Shown here piece after piece: positions 1 to 9,038 of a stretch of 64,000 nt of DNA. The notes under the pieces were generated by a model. The model made no database searches and was not told the origin of the DNA. It worked only from the letters and a program-made list of their open reading frames with translations. A program made the position numbers and the translations under genes. Numbering within the stretch: position 1 is the first letter of the stretch; every line of letters begins with the position of its first letter. The stretch comes from Hydrogenophaga sp. (GTDB taxonomy: Bacteria; Pseudomonadota; Gammaproteobacteria; Burkholderiales; Burkholderiaceae_C): positions 60,786 to 124,785 of the forward strand of contig JAABQG010000001.1 in the NCBI GenBank assembly GCA_011391595.1, given 5' to 3'.

Positions 1-791
1 CGGATCTGCGCCCCCGAGCTGCCCCGTATCGGCATGGCCTTGAGGTCCTCGATGGCATTGAACTGGCCGGCCACGCGCACCTGCACCACGTCCAGCGGCG
101 TCTGCACGGCGCCAGCGGACTCCACGGCGTTCTGCTGGCCCAGCTGGCTCAGCACGGCATTCATGTCCAGCCCAAGCTGGGCCAGGCGTTTCTGCGAGAT
201 CTCGATGTAGAGCTTCTCGTCTTGCACGCCAAAGAGCTCGACCTTGGCGACATCTGGCACGCGCAGCAGCTTCTGGCGCACGTCGTCGGCAAAGGTCTTG
301 ACCTCGGCATCGCTGAAGCCGTCGGATTCCAGCGCGTAGATCACGCCATACACATCGCCGAACTCGTCATTGAAGAACGGCCCCACCACACCCTGCGGCA
401 GGGTGCCCTTCATGTCGGAGATCTTCTTGCGCACCGTGTACCAGACGTTGGGAACGTCGGCGGCTTTGGAAGAGTCCTTGATCTGGAAAATGATCTGCGA
501 CTCGCCCGGCTTCGAGTAGCTGCGAATCTTGTCGGCGTAGGGCACTTCCTGCAGCGTGCGTTCGATCTTGTCGGTCACCTGCTCGGCCACCTGCTGCGCC
601 GTGGCGCCGGGCCAATAGGTGCGCACGACCATGGCGCGGAATGTGAAGGGCGGGTCTTCGTCCTGGCCGAGCTGGAAATAGGCGGCAAAGCCCAGCAGCA
701 TCAGGACGATCATCAGGAAACGCGTGAGTGCGTCGTGCTCCAGCGCCCAGCGAGAGATGTTGAAGGACTTTTCGGGATGCGTGTGCTTCAT
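1..791 (-). CDS. RND efflux transporter permease, N-terminal part (cut by window edge)
   Basis: Inner-membrane proton-driven drug or solute exporter subunit of the AcrB/MexB (HAE1) superfamily. Only the first 263 codons are present because the gene runs off the left edge. The start is the ATG at 791, seven bases after the adaptor stop codon, so the two are co-transcribed. Seen in the translation: a short cytoplasmic head (MKHTHPEKSFNISRWALEHD), a first membrane helix around residues 24-40 (RFLMIVLMLLGFAAYFQL), then periplasmic porter-domain sequence with QDEDPPF, WPGATAQQVAEQVTD and SYSKPGES, which are family hallmarks. The substrate cannot be told from this part. The family assignment is secure; the exact subfamily is not. 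Confidence 0.9.
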   Translation of the reverse strand, partial: MKHTHPEKSFNISRWALEHDALTRFLMIVLMLLGFAAYFQLGQDEDPPFTFRAMVVRTYWPGATAQQVAEQVTDKIERTLQEVPYADKIRSYSKPGESQIIFQIKDSSKAADVPNVWYTVRKKISDMKGTLPQGVVGPFFNDEFGDVYGVIYALESDGFSDAEVKTFADDVRQKLLRVPDVAKVELFGVQDEKLYIEISQKRLAQLGLDMNAVLSQLGQQNAVESAGAVQTPLDVVQVRVAGQFNAIEDLKAMPIRGSSGAQI

Positions 792-798
792 GAGCGCC

Positions 799-2061
799 TC
801 ACCGGGCAGCAGATGCGCTGGAGGTGGCCGACGTGGGCACGGCAGGAGCAGCGGGCGATGACGCCGAAGCTTTCGCGGGCGGCGCCAGCGCCTCGGAGGC
901 TCCCGTCTTAATAGCATCCTGTGACCTAGCGACGCTGGAATCCGGCCCGTTTGGCTTGTAAATGGTGACCTTCTGGCCGGGCGCGAGCACGTGCACGCCA
1001 GCGGACACCACCTTCTGGCCTGGCTGCAGCCCACTGGCGATCACCGCCTCGTTGCCGTCGGCCGTGGCGATCTGCACCGGCTGCGAGCGCACCGTCATGG
1101 TCGCGGTGTCCAGCACCCACACGGCGGAGCCCTTGCCTTCCTGGCGCAGCGCGCTGGTGGGAAGCTTGATGACACCGGCGGTGGCCTGCGCGGGCACCGC
1201 CGGAACGACATACACGGTCGCGCCCAGCGGCAGGGCTTCCAGGGCCTGCTGCGCGGCCAGCGTCACCTTGACCGCGTAGGTACGCGTCACCGGGTCGGCA
1301 CTGGCCGCCACCTCGCGCACCACGCCCTGCAAAGGCGCGCCGCCCGACCAGGACCGCACCGCGACGCCCGAGCCCAACGGCAGGCGCGCCAGCTTGTCCT
1401 CCGGCACGGCAAACACCACGTCCCGCGGACCGTCCTGGGCGATGCGCACCACCGGCGCGCCTGCGGTCACCACCTGACCGGCCTCGGCCTCCACCGCCGT
1501 GATCACGCCGGACACATCGGCCACCAGCCGGGTGTAGCCGGTCTGGTTGCCTTGTCCGGCCAGCTGTGCCTGCGCCTGGTCCAGCGTGGCCTGCGCGGCC
1601 TTCAGCGTCGCCTCGCGTCGTTCAAGCTCCGCACCGCTGATGAAGTTTTGCTCCTTCAATTCCCTGTAGCGTTTCAGGTCCGCGGCGGCCAGATCGCGCT
1701 GCGTTGCGGCGGCGGTGACCTGGGCCCGGCCCGCGTCCGCGGCCAGCTGGTAATCGCGGGGGTCCAGTTGCGCCAGCAACTGCCCGGCTTTGACGCGTTG
1801 GCCCACCTCGGCCGTGCGCTGGGTGATCTTGCCGGCCACGCGAAAGCCCAGCCGCGACTCGACGCGCGCCTTGACCTCCCCTGCGTACTCGACGCCCGAT
1901 TCGAAGGCGCCCAGGCCCACGGTCAGCACCTTGACCGAGCGCACCGGCTCTTCCGGGGGTGCAGAACGCGAACAGGCCCCCAGCATCAGGGCGGTCACGA
2001 CGGCGGCCAAGGTCCAATACGTCCTGGCACGACGGAAGGCGGGCGAAAATGGGTGCATCAT
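799..2061 (-). CDS. RND efflux periplasmic adaptor (membrane fusion) lipoprotein
   Basis: Periplasmic adaptor linking the RND pump to an outer-membrane channel; about 420 residues. I chose the ATG at 2061 because it begins a clean lipoprotein signal with lipobox LGAC and Cys30. Earlier in-frame starts would prepend about 90 arginine-rich residues without family character. The order of parts is normal: beta-barrel/lipoyl half (RVESRLGFRVAGKI), helical hairpin (about 95-170), second lipoyl half (GVITAVEAEAGQVVTAG), then barrel domain. An Ala/Ser/Pro-rich tail of about 55 residues follows the usual end of the fold. Part of that tail (about residues 373-383, SSVARSQDAIK) is encoded by a copy of the dispersed element described for 911-945. 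The RND pump gene follows seven bases later. Confidence 0.88.
   Translation of the reverse strand: MMHPFSPAFRRARTYWTLAAVVTALMLGACSRSAPPEEPVRSVKVLTVGLGAFESGVEYAGEVKARVESRLGFRVAGKITQRTAEVGQRVKAGQLLAQLDPRDYQLAADAGRAQVTAAATQRDLAAADLKRYRELKEQNFISGAELERREATLKAAQATLDQAQAQLAGQGNQTGYTRLVADVSGVITAVEAEAGQVVTAGAPVVRIAQDGPRDVVFAVPEDKLARLPLGSGVAVRSWSGGAPLQGVVREVAASADPVTRTYAVKVTLAAQQALEALPLGATVYVVPAVPAQATAGVIKLPTSALRQEGKGSAVWVLDTATMTVRSQPVQIATADGNEAVIASGLQPGQKVVSAGVHVLAPGQKVTIYKPNGPDSSVARSQDAIKTGASEALAPPAKASASSPAAPAVPTSATSSASAAR
911..945 (+). repeat. Dispersed 45-bp element, copy 1 (inside adaptor gene)
   Basis: Reads ATAGCA, then GTGACC, then GACGCTGG with the same spacing as the other copies. It lies inside the 3' tail of the adaptor gene and about 120 bp upstream of the pump start. 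Read in the gene direction it is in the same orientation as the intergenic copies. Strand is given for the GACGCTGGG reading. The 3' tail of the element is poorly kept. Confidence 0.65.
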
Positions 2062-2082
2062 GATCGGCGTGCGGCAAGTTAA

Positions 2083-2100
2083 TGACTGACTGGTTAGTAA
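2083..2100. promoter_or_regulatory. TetR-type operator candidate
   Basis: The 18 bases TGACTGACTGGTTAGTAA form an imperfect dyad (12 of 18 positions symmetric), with half-sites ACTGAC/TTAGT of the kind bound by TetR-family repressors of efflux pumps. The site lies 21 bp before the adaptor start, in the 81-bp gap shared with the divergent hpnC. A repressor gene is not in the window and may lie beyond the pump. Assignment is by motif shape only. Confidence 0.5.
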
Positions 2101-2142
2101 TCTAGGGTAAATCCTGACCTGTGTCAAGCGACAATCCCGGCC

Positions 2143-3012
2143 GTGCCTTCTGAAAAGACTCCCTTCGCCGCAGCTGCAGCAAAGTCCGCGCCACCGGTCG
2201 TCCACTACGAGAACTTTCCGGTCGCTTCCTGGCTGTGCCCGGCCCGCCTGCGCCCCGCCGTTGCCGCGATCTATGCCTTCGCCCGCACCGCCGATGACAT
2301 TGCCGACGAAGGCGATGCGCCGACGCAACAAAGGCTCGACGACCTGGCCGCCTTCCGCGCCGACCTGCGCGCCGCTGCCTGCGGCCAGCCAACATCCGCC
2401 CGCTGGGCCGGCATCTTCAGTCCGCTCTCAACCATCATCGCGCAGTTTGAATTGCCGTTGCCGCTGCTTGACAACTTGATCGATGCCTTCGAGCAGGACG
2501 TGATCAAGACCCGCGACGGCGCCGGCTATGCAGACCGCACCGAGTTGCTGGACTATTGCAGCCGTTCGGCCAACCCGGTCGGCCGTCTGCTGTTGCACCT
2601 GTATGGCGTCCATGACGACGAATCACTGGCGCAAAGCGACCAGATCTGCAGCGCCCTGCAGCTCATCAATTTCTGGCAAGACCTGAGCGTGGACATCCCC
2701 CGCGGCCGCTATTACCTGCCCGGCGACCGCTGCACCGCGCTGGGCGTGGACCCGGCAAGCCTCGATCAAACCCCGCAAGCAACTTTATTGATAGCAGAAA
2801 ATGTCCAGTGGACGCTGGATATGATGCAAAAAGGCTCAAGTCTCGTGAAAAAGGTGCCGGGGCGAGCCGGCTGGGAGCTGCGCCTGGTCGTGCAGGGCGG
2901 CCTGCGCATCCTGGACAAGATCGACGCCCTGGACTACGCCACGCTGCAGGCCCGGCCCACTCTGTCGGCGTGGGACGCGCCGGTCATGCTGTGGCGAGCC
3001 CTGTGGATGTGA
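2143..3012 (+). CDS. hpnC: Hydroxysqualene synthase HpnC
   Basis: Trans-isoprenyl diphosphate synthase fold; HpnC converts presqualene diphosphate to hydroxysqualene in the three-enzyme bacterial squalene route. The 289-residue length is normal. The start is a GTG at 2143 in the only good position before the conserved HYENFPVASWLCP. Seen: first aspartate motif ARTADDIADE (about 47-56), second motif NFWQDLSVDIPRGRYYLP (about 178-195), and the conserved C-terminal GWELRLVVQGGLRILDKI. Residues about 216-231 are encoded by a copy of the dispersed element (2791-2833), yet the spacing between motifs looks like family norm. First gene of hpnCDE; hpnD follows after 64 bp. Confidence 0.93.
   Translation: MPSEKTPFAAAAAKSAPPVVHYENFPVASWLCPARLRPAVAAIYAFARTADDIADEGDAPTQQRLDDLAAFRADLRAAACGQPTSARWAGIFSPLSTIIAQFELPLPLLDNLIDAFEQDVIKTRDGAGYADRTELLDYCSRSANPVGRLLLHLYGVHDDESLAQSDQICSALQLINFWQDLSVDIPRGRYYLPGDRCTALGVDPASLDQTPQATLLIAENVQWTLDMMQKGSSLVKKVPGRAGWELRLVVQGGLRILDKIDALDYATLQARPTLSAWDAPVMLWRALWM
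2791..2833 (+). repeat. Dispersed 45-bp element, copy 2 (inside hpnC)
   Basis: ATAGCAGAAAATGTCC followed by GGACGCTGGATATGATGCAAAAA matches the shared pattern along its whole length, including the A-rich tail. It is inside hpnC and is the only copy lying in the opposite orientation relative to the gene that contains it. It encodes residues IAENVQWTLDMMQK. Confidence 0.6.
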
Positions 3013-3076
3013 CAATCGGTGCCAAGGCCCCCACGCCGACCTGCGTGGCGGCCCGCGAACCCAACCGCGCCTATCA

Positions 3077-3916
3077 ATGACCCCTGAAGACTACGTCCAG
3101 CAAAAAGCTGCCGCCTCAGGCAGCAGCTTCTACTATGCCTTTCTGTTCCTGCCCCCAGCCCGGCGCGCCGCCATCACCGCGTTTTATGCCTTCTGCCGGG
3201 AAGTGGACGACGTGGTGGACGAAGTGACCGATCCCGGTGTGGCCCGTACCAAACTGGCCTGGTGGCAAAGCGAAGTGGCCAAGGCGTTTGCCGGCCAGCC
3301 CAGCCACCCCGCGTTGCAGGCGCTGATGCCGCACTGCCCGGACTACGGGATCGAACAGCGCCACCTGCAGGCCGTGATCGAAGGCTGCCAGATGGACCTG
3401 GAGCAGACGCGCTACCTCGACTACCCCGCCTTGCAGCGCTACTGCCACCTCGTGGCCGGCGTGGTGGGCGAGGTCTCCGCGCTGATCTTCGGGCAGACCC
3501 AGGCCACCACCACGGCCTATGCGCACAAGCTCGGGCTGGCCTTCCAGCTCACCAACATCATCCGCGACGTGGGCGAGGACGCGTTGCGTGGGCGCATCTA
3601 CCTGCCGATCAGCGAACTGCAGCAGTTCGATGTGAAGGCCCACGAGATTCTCAAGCGCGGCTATTCGGAGCGCTTCACCGCCCTGATGGCCTTCCAGGCC
3701 CGTCGCGCGCATGCCCTGTACGACGAGGCGATCGCCCTGCTGCCGGATGCAGACCGGCGTACCCAGAAGCCTGGCCTCATGATGGCCAGCATCTACCGCA
3801 CGCTGCTGCGGGAGATCGAACAGGACCAGTTCAAGGTGCTGCACCAGCGCATCGCCCTGACGCCGCTGCGCAAGCTGTGGCTGGCGTGGAAGGTCCAGGC
3901 GCTGGGCAGCTTATGA
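3077..3916 (+). CDS. hpnD: Presqualene diphosphate synthase HpnD
   Basis: Condenses two farnesyl diphosphates to presqualene diphosphate, the first step of the HpnDCE squalene route. 279 residues, normal for the family. Seen: FYYAFLFLPPARRAAITAFYAFCR start region, first aspartate motif REVDDVVDE (about 41-49), and second motif NIIRDVGEDALRGRIYLP (about 163-180). The conserved C-terminal LRKLWLAWK is present. The stop codon overlaps the hpnE start as ATGA, so the two are translationally coupled. Together with hpnC and hpnE this gives a full farnesyl diphosphate to squalene pathway; no squalene-hopene cyclase is in the window. Confidence 0.94.
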   Translation: MTPEDYVQQKAAASGSSFYYAFLFLPPARRAAITAFYAFCREVDDVVDEVTDPGVARTKLAWWQSEVAKAFAGQPSHPALQALMPHCPDYGIEQRHLQAVIEGCQMDLEQTRYLDYPALQRYCHLVAGVVGEVSALIFGQTQATTTAYAHKLGLAFQLTNIIRDVGEDALRGRIYLPISELQQFDVKAHEILKRGYSERFTALMAFQARRAHALYDEAIALLPDADRRTQKPGLMMASIYRTLLREIEQDQFKVLHQRIALTPLRKLWLAWKVQALGSL

Positions 3917-5232
3917 GCCAGGCCGTTGTCGGCGCCATGAAGATCGCAGTTATCGGCGGCGGTTGGGCTGGCATGGCTGCGGCCCTGGCGGCGGCGCAAG
4001 CGGGTCACAGTGTCACCGTGTTCGAGGCTGCGCGCGCAATGGGGGGCCGGGCCCGCGGTGTGCCCGTCGCCTTGCCCGACGGCGCCCAGAGCCTGCTCGA
4101 CAACGGTCAGCACATCCTGATCGGCGCCTACACCGAGTCCCTGCGCCTGATGCGCCTGGTGGGTGTGGATCCGGAGCAGGCGCTCATGCGACTGCCGCTG
4201 GCCCTGTGCTTTCCCGACGGAAGCGGCCTGGCCTTGTCCGACGGCCCTGCGCCCTGGGATGCCGTGGCCGGCATCCTGCGCGCCCGCGGCTGGGACTGGC
4301 GCGACAGGATTTCGCTGTTGCATGCTGCCACCCGCTGGCAGCTGCGTGGTTTTTCCTGCGCACCTGAGGCCACGGTCGCCGACTTGTGCGCCTTGCTGAG
4401 CCGGCGGCTAAAGGACGAATTCATCGAGCCGCTATGCGTCTCGGCGCTCAACACGCCGGCCCGCACGGCCAGCGGTGCGGTGTTCCTGCGGGTCATGAGG
4501 GACGCCCTGTCCGGCCCGCTTGGGGGCTCCAACCTGTTGCTGCCGCGTGTCGACCTGGGCAGCCTGTTTCCGGACCCGGCCGCGCGCTGGCTGAATCAAA
4601 GAGGCCACCGCGTGCTTGCGGGCCAGCGTGTCAAGTCGCTGCGTTGGGACAGGACCGGCAGCGCCCGGCCTGGCTGGTCCATCGACGGGGAGCTCTTCGA
4701 TTGTGCCGTCCTTGCAACACCTGCAACGGAGGCGGCCAGGCTCGCAGTCGCAGCATCCGTGGATGCTCCCGAAGAATTGGCGCGGGACCTGCGGACATGG
4801 GCCGCCAGCGCGAACGCCCTGCATCACCAGGCCATCACCACGGTGTATGCGATGTCCCGCGCCGGCCTGTCCCGGCCCATGACGGCGTTGCGGGCCAGCG
4901 TGGACCATCCGGCCCAGTTCGTGTTTGACCGGGGTCAACTGGGCGGGCCCGCAGGACTGCTGGCGTTCGTGATCAGCGCCAGCATGGGCGAACGCCAGGC
5001 ACTGCAGGAACGCGTCGTCGACCAGGCGCTGATACAGCTGGGTCTCGTGATTGAACCCTTCCAGACCCTGACCGAGAAACGCGCCACCTTCTCCTGCACC
5101 CCTGCGCTCCAGCGACCGCCCAAATCGGTTGCCCGCGCTCTGACCGCCTGCGGCGACTACGTCAACGGCCCTTATCCGGCCACGCTCGAAGGCGCCGTGC
5201 GCAGCGGCGGGATGGCCTTCAATCTGCCTTAG
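3913..5232 (+). CDS. hpnE: Hydroxysqualene dehydroxylase HpnE (FAD amine-oxidase fold)
   Basis: FAD-dependent enzyme that reductively removes the hydroxyl of hydroxysqualene to give squalene. About 439 residues from the ATG at 3913, chosen because it overlaps the hpnD stop (ATGA); an ATG at 3937, right before the fold, is an alternative. Seen: N-terminal dinucleotide-binding motif IAVIGGGWAGMAAALAAAQAG followed by FEAARAMGGRA, a phytoene-desaturase-like NGQHILIGAY motif, and the C-terminal FAD-contact segment CGDYVNGPYPATLEGAVRSG. Third and last gene of the squalene unit. Confidence 0.92.
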   Translation: MSQAVVGAMKIAVIGGGWAGMAAALAAAQAGHSVTVFEAARAMGGRARGVPVALPDGAQSLLDNGQHILIGAYTESLRLMRLVGVDPEQALMRLPLALCFPDGSGLALSDGPAPWDAVAGILRARGWDWRDRISLLHAATRWQLRGFSCAPEATVADLCALLSRRLKDEFIEPLCVSALNTPARTASGAVFLRVMRDALSGPLGGSNLLLPRVDLGSLFPDPAARWLNQRGHRVLAGQRVKSLRWDRTGSARPGWSIDGELFDCAVLATPATEAARLAVAASVDAPEELARDLRTWAASANALHHQAITTVYAMSRAGLSRPMTALRASVDHPAQFVFDRGQLGGPAGLLAFVISASMGERQALQERVVDQALIQLGLVIEPFQTLTEKRATFSCTPALQRPPKSVARALTACGDYVNGPYPATLEGAVRSGGMAFNLP

Positions 5233-5354
5233 ATCAAGAAAATCGCGGCCGGCGTGGCCGAACGCGGCCGGCCGGTTTACTATGCAGACTGGGTGTTCGT
5301 GCAAGTCACAAGGACTATCCTTGCATGGCCCTGAACCAGATCAAGGAGTTTTTG

Positions 5355-6437
5355 ATGGCAAACGAAGAACTGCAAAGCCTGCTGCGCAAGATGGTGGACA
5401 CCGAAGCCTCTGATCTGTTTTTGACGACAGGCGCGCCGCCCCACATCAAGGTCAATGGCGAGTCCTGGGCGTTATCGCTGCCACCGCTCGAGACCGACCA
5501 CGCCGGCCTGCTGGCCTATTCCGTGATGACCCCCGATCAGATTGCCGACTTCGAACGCTCGCTCGAATGCAACCTGTCGTATACCGCCCCGGGCATTGGC
5601 CGTTTCCGAATCAGCGTGTACCGCCAGCGAGGACAGACCGCCATGGTGGCGCGCCGCATCAATGTGACGGTTCCCGGTTTTGAAGCGCTGGGACTTCCCC
5701 CGGTGGTCCGCGATCTGGCGCTGTTGCAGCGAGGTCTGTTGCTGGTGGTGGGTGCCGCCGGGTCGGGCAAAAGCACCACCCTGGCGTCCATGATCGAGTA
5801 CCGGTCGCACAACAGCCAAGGGCACATCCTGACTGTGGAAGACCCAATCGAATTCCTCTTCACCCACGACAAGTGCACTGTCGACCAGCGCGAGGTAGGC
5901 ATCGATACCCACAGCTTTGCCGATGCGTTGCGCAATGCGATGCGCCAGGCGCCCGACATGATCATGATCGGCGAGATCCGCGACCGCGAGACGATGGAGC
6001 ACGCCATTGCCTACTCCGAGACTGGCCACCTTTGCGTTTCCACGCTGCATGCGGCCAATTCCAGCCAGGCGCTCAAGCGCATCATCAACTTTTTCCCGGA
6101 AAACATGCATACGCAGTTGCGGATGGACCTGTCCCTGAACATGCAGGCCATCATCTCGCAACGGTTGCTCCCCGGTGCCGAGGGTGGCCGGGTGTTGGCC
6201 ACGGAAACGATGCTGCGTTCAGCTTACATCTCCGACCTGATCCTCAAGGGCTCCATGGACGAACTCAAGCAGGCCATCGAGCGAAGTGGCGTCGTGGGCA
6301 TGCACACCTTTGATCAGGTTCTCCTGGAACTCGTCAAGAACGGTCGCATCGACCAGGAAACGGCGCTGGCCAATGCTGACTCTCGCACCGACCTGAGCCT
6401 GCGGATGCGCGTGCGTTCAGCCTACGACCCGCGCTGA
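5355..6437 (+). CDS. pilU: PilU-type pilus retraction ATPase
   Basis: Secretion ATPase of the PilT/PilU family that helps power type IV pilus retraction; cytoplasmic hexamer. 360 residues from the ATG at 5355, chosen because AAGGAG stands six bases before it; an ATG at 5325 is less well placed. Seen: Walker A GAAGSGKST (the usual Thr before GSGKS is Ala), catalytic Glu and Walker B region MIMIGEIRDRETMEHAI, His-box STLHAAN, and INFFPE. The ETGHLCVSTLHA and RIINFFPE wording resembles PilU more than PilT. No pilT or other pilus gene is adjacent, so the role as the PilU partner is inferred from sequence only. Confidence 0.85.
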   Translation: MANEELQSLLRKMVDTEASDLFLTTGAPPHIKVNGESWALSLPPLETDHAGLLAYSVMTPDQIADFERSLECNLSYTAPGIGRFRISVYRQRGQTAMVARRINVTVPGFEALGLPPVVRDLALLQRGLLLVVGAAGSGKSTTLASMIEYRSHNSQGHILTVEDPIEFLFTHDKCTVDQREVGIDTHSFADALRNAMRQAPDMIMIGEIRDRETMEHAIAYSETGHLCVSTLHAANSSQALKRIINFFPENMHTQLRMDLSLNMQAIISQRLLPGAEGGRVLATETMLRSAYISDLILKGSMDELKQAIERSGVVGMHTFDQVLLELVKNGRIDQETALANADSRTDLSLRMRVRSAYDPR

Positions 6438-6542
6438 GTTGGCGTTTCATACCGCCGTCGTCGCGCGCAACGACCGCGCGTCGCCGTCATTGCGGTTGGA
6501 GTGCGCTGCAGATCCCCGCTGGAGTTGACCTTGCCCGATGCC

Positions 6543-7151
6543 ATGCACTATTACGAGCCGCGTGACGGCCACGGCCTGCGACACGACCCGTTCAATGCCA
6601 TCGTGGGGCCACGCCCGATCGGCTGGATTTCAACGCGTGGCGCGGCGGGGGCGCTGAACCTGGCACCGTACAGCTTCTTCAACGCCTTCAACTACACACC
6701 GCCGATCGTGGGCTTTGCCAGCATCGGCCAAAAGGACACGCTGCGCAATATCGAGCAGACCGGCGAGTTTGCCTGGAACCTGGTGACGGCGCCGCTGGCG
6801 CAGGCCATGAACCAGACCTGCGCGCCAGTGCCGCCCGAGGTCAGCGAGTTCGAACTGGCCGGCCTCACCCCAGTGGCATCACGCGTGATCAGCGTGCCCC
6901 GAGTGCAGGAAAGCCCGGTCTCCTTCGAATGCCGCCGCACGCAGATTGTGCAACTGCAAGGCGCCAGCGGCGAAAAGGTGGCGACCTGGCTGGTGCTCGG
7001 CGAAGTTGTCGCCGTGCATGTCGCTGAAAGCCTGATCAAGGACGGGGTGTACGACACCGCGGCCGCACAGCCCGTTGTGCGCGGTGGCGGGCCGGCCGAC
7101 TACTTCACGATCGATCCGCAGCAGTTGTTCCGGATGTTCCGACCGACCTGA
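6543..7151 (+). CDS. Flavin reductase family protein (FMN-binding split barrel)
   Basis: Member of the flavin reductase-like/DIM6-NTAB family, small proteins that bind FMN and often reduce flavin for a partner monooxygenase. About 202 residues from the ATG at 6543 (MHYYEPRDGHGLRHDPF); an upstream start at 6501 would add a stretch without family features. Seen: IVGPRPIGWISTRGAAGALNLAPYSFFNAF near residues 18-47, typical of the flavin-binding barrel, and a YDTAAAQPVVRGGGPADYFTI segment near the end. It converges with the luciferase-like oxidoreductase gene with only five bases between stops. A functional pairing is possible but not shown. Confidence 0.8.
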   Translation: MHYYEPRDGHGLRHDPFNAIVGPRPIGWISTRGAAGALNLAPYSFFNAFNYTPPIVGFASIGQKDTLRNIEQTGEFAWNLVTAPLAQAMNQTCAPVPPEVSEFELAGLTPVASRVISVPRVQESPVSFECRRTQIVQLQGASGEKVATWLVLGEVVAVHVAESLIKDGVYDTAAAQPVVRGGGPADYFTIDPQQLFRMFRPT

Positions 7152-7156
7152 GGCGG

Positions 7157-8158
7157 TCAGTCCGCGCGCGCGGCCGTGGCAATGTCCAGCGAACGCAGGC
7201 GCAGCGCCGGGTCGAACACATCGCTGACCAGCATGAATTCATCGGCGTCCGTGGCCTGCGCCAGCGCCATGAGTCCCGTGCGTACCTTGTCGGGCCCGCC
7301 GATCACGGCGGCCGCGAGGAAGTCGTTGATGGCAGCACGCTCCTGGGGCAGCAGTTCCGCCATGAAGTCCGCCACTGGCGGCTGCAATCGCGTGCGGTCG
7401 CCCGTCAGGATGCCCAGCACACGCTGGTAGGTGCTGCTGGCCAGGTACTCGGCCTCGTCGTCGGTGGGCGCGGCAATCAGCGGCACGCCGATCACCACAT
7501 ACGGCTTTGCCAGCGTTGCGGAAGGCCGGAACTGGCCACGGTAGACCTCCAGCGCCTGGCGCAGCAGGCGCGGCGCGAAGTGCGAGGCAAACGCATACGG
7601 CAGGCCGCGCTCGGCCGCGAGCTGCGCCGAGAACAGGCTGGAGCCGAGCAGCCAGATCGGCACCTGGGTACCCGCACCCGGCATGGCGATGAGTTGCTGG
7701 CCGGGGCGCACCGGGCCCAGCAATTGCTGCAGTTCCGCCACGTCACGCGGAAAATCGGCCTCGGTTTCGACCCGTTCGCGGCGCAGCGCGCGCATCGTGG
7801 CCCGGTCCGTGCCCGGCGCGCGGCCCAGGCCCAGGTCAATGCGACCCGGGTACAACTCGGCCAGTGTGCCGAAGGCCTCGGCCACCACCAGCGGCGCGTG
7901 GTTCGGCAGCATGACGCCGCCCGAGCCGACGCGCATCGTTTTCGTGCCACCGGCAATATGCCCCACCAGCACCGCTGTCGCGGAGCTGGCGATGCCAGCC
8001 ATGTTGTGATGCTCGGCCAGCCAGTAACGGGTAAAGCCGAGCGATTCGGCGTGCTGCGCCGTGCGCAAGGCAATCTTCAGCGCGTCGGCCACGCTGCCGC
8101 CCTCGCGCACGGCGACCAGATCCAGCATGGACAGGGCGATATCCCGGAGCTTTTTCAT
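7157..8158 (-). CDS. LLM-class flavin-dependent oxidoreductase (luciferase-like, YhbW type)
   Basis: TIM-barrel flavoprotein of the bacterial luciferase-like superfamily; the physiological substrate of this group is generally unknown. About 333 residues from the ATG at 8158, which begins [17 protein letters not shown]. Seen: [37 protein letters not shown] and [16 protein letters not shown], hallmarks of the MsnO8/YhbW subgroup. A second flavin protein, the flavin reductase-like gene, lies tail to tail with it. No operon partner is evident on the minus strand; the HAD gene upstream is 124 bp away. Confidence 0.85.
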   Translation of the reverse strand: MKKLRDIALSMLDLVAVREGGSVADALKIALRTAQHAESLGFTRYWLAEHHNMAGIASSATAVLVGHIAGGTKTMRVGSGGVMLPNHAPLVVAEAFGTLAELYPGRIDLGLGRAPGTDRATMRALRRERVETEADFPRDVAELQQLLGPVRPGQQLIAMPGAGTQVPIWLLGSSLFSAQLAAERGLPYAFASHFAPRLLRQALEVYRGQFRPSATLAKPYVVIGVPLIAAPTDDEAEYLASSTYQRVLGILTGDRTRLQPPVADFMAELLPQERAAINDFLAAAVIGGPDKVRTGLMALAQATDADEFMLVSDVFDPALRLRSLDIATAARAD

Positions 8159-8282
8159 GACTCGATTGTCGCGCAAGACACTTCTTCGGTGTCCGGGCTC
8201 AGGTAGCCAAGTCGCCAGTGTCGTCGTTGCGTGCCAAAGGCTGGCGGTCTTTGCCCGGATTGGCCGGCCTGCCGCGCGGCCT

Positions 8283-8984
8283 TCAAGCCAGCAACTCGCA
8301 AAGGCTGCGCAGTTCGGCCACCGTCACATGCGGCGCGTACGCCGGGGACTCCCAGACGTGGCCGGCGCGGTTGACCCAGGCCATCTGCATGCCGGCGTTG
8401 AGTGCGCCCACGCCGTCCAGGTGTGCGTCGTCGCCAATGTGCAGCACTGCGTCAGAGGGCACGCCTGCCGCCCGCGCGCCGACATGGAACATGCGCGGGT
8501 CGGGTTTTCCCACGCCCAGCGTGCTTGAGCTGAACGCTGCACAAAAGTGACGGCCGATGCCGACGCGCTGCACATCCGCATTGCCATTGGACAAAGCCAC
8601 CACGGGAAAGCGGCTGCTGAGGAACTCCAGTGCAGGCAAGGCATCGTCAAAGAACTCGACGCGCTGGCGGGCGTCGAAGAACACCTCGAACGCGGGCTCT
8701 GCCAGGCCGGGGTCATCGCCCGATCGTGTCAGCATGAACCGGATGGATTCGCGGCGCAGCGCGCTCATGTCATGCGCCAGGTCGGGCCGGTGGGTGTTCA
8801 TATGCAGGCGCACCTCGCGCAGCGCGCCGGGGGCAGCGCATGCAGCGGCTGTTGCCGGAGCGTGCCGGGCCAGCCAGGTCTGCAAGCTGGCTTCGGCCCG
8901 CGCAATGGTCGGCCAGATCGGCCACAGGGTGTCGTCCAGGTCCAGGGTGATGGCGCGGATGCGGGAAACGTCGAGCAGGGGCAT
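8283..8984 (-). CDS. HAD-family hydrolase (phosphatase-like)
   Basis: Haloacid-dehalogenase superfamily protein, probably a small-molecule phosphatase. 233 residues from the ATG at 8984 ([21 protein letters not shown]); an earlier in-frame start at 9071 would add 29 residues overlapping the hemH start and is unlikely. Seen: motif I DLDDT with nucleophile Asp15 and Asp17, motif II ALSNG, motif III around [10 protein letters not shown], and motif [19 protein letters not shown]. Substrate is unknown. It is divergent from hemH with 54 bp between starts, so their promoters must overlap. Confidence 0.88.
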   Translation of the reverse strand: MPLLDVSRIRAITLDLDDTLWPIWPTIARAEASLQTWLARHAPATAAACAAPGALREVRLHMNTHRPDLAHDMSALRRESIRFMLTRSGDDPGLAEPAFEVFFDARQRVEFFDDALPALEFLSSRFPVVALSNGNADVQRVGIGRHFCAAFSSSTLGVGKPDPRMFHVGARAAGVPSDAVLHIGDDAHLDGVGALNAGMQMAWVNRAGHVWESPAYAPHVTVAELRSLCELLA

Positions 8985-9038
8985 GGGGATGAATGAGGGC
9001 AGTCCGCGGGGAAAAAATCGCTTGCGGGAGAATACCGC

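Noticed and set aside
5255..5285. GC-rich hairpin after hpnE as a terminator
   Set aside because: The stem CGGCCGGC/GCCGGCCG is strong but no T-run follows on either strand.
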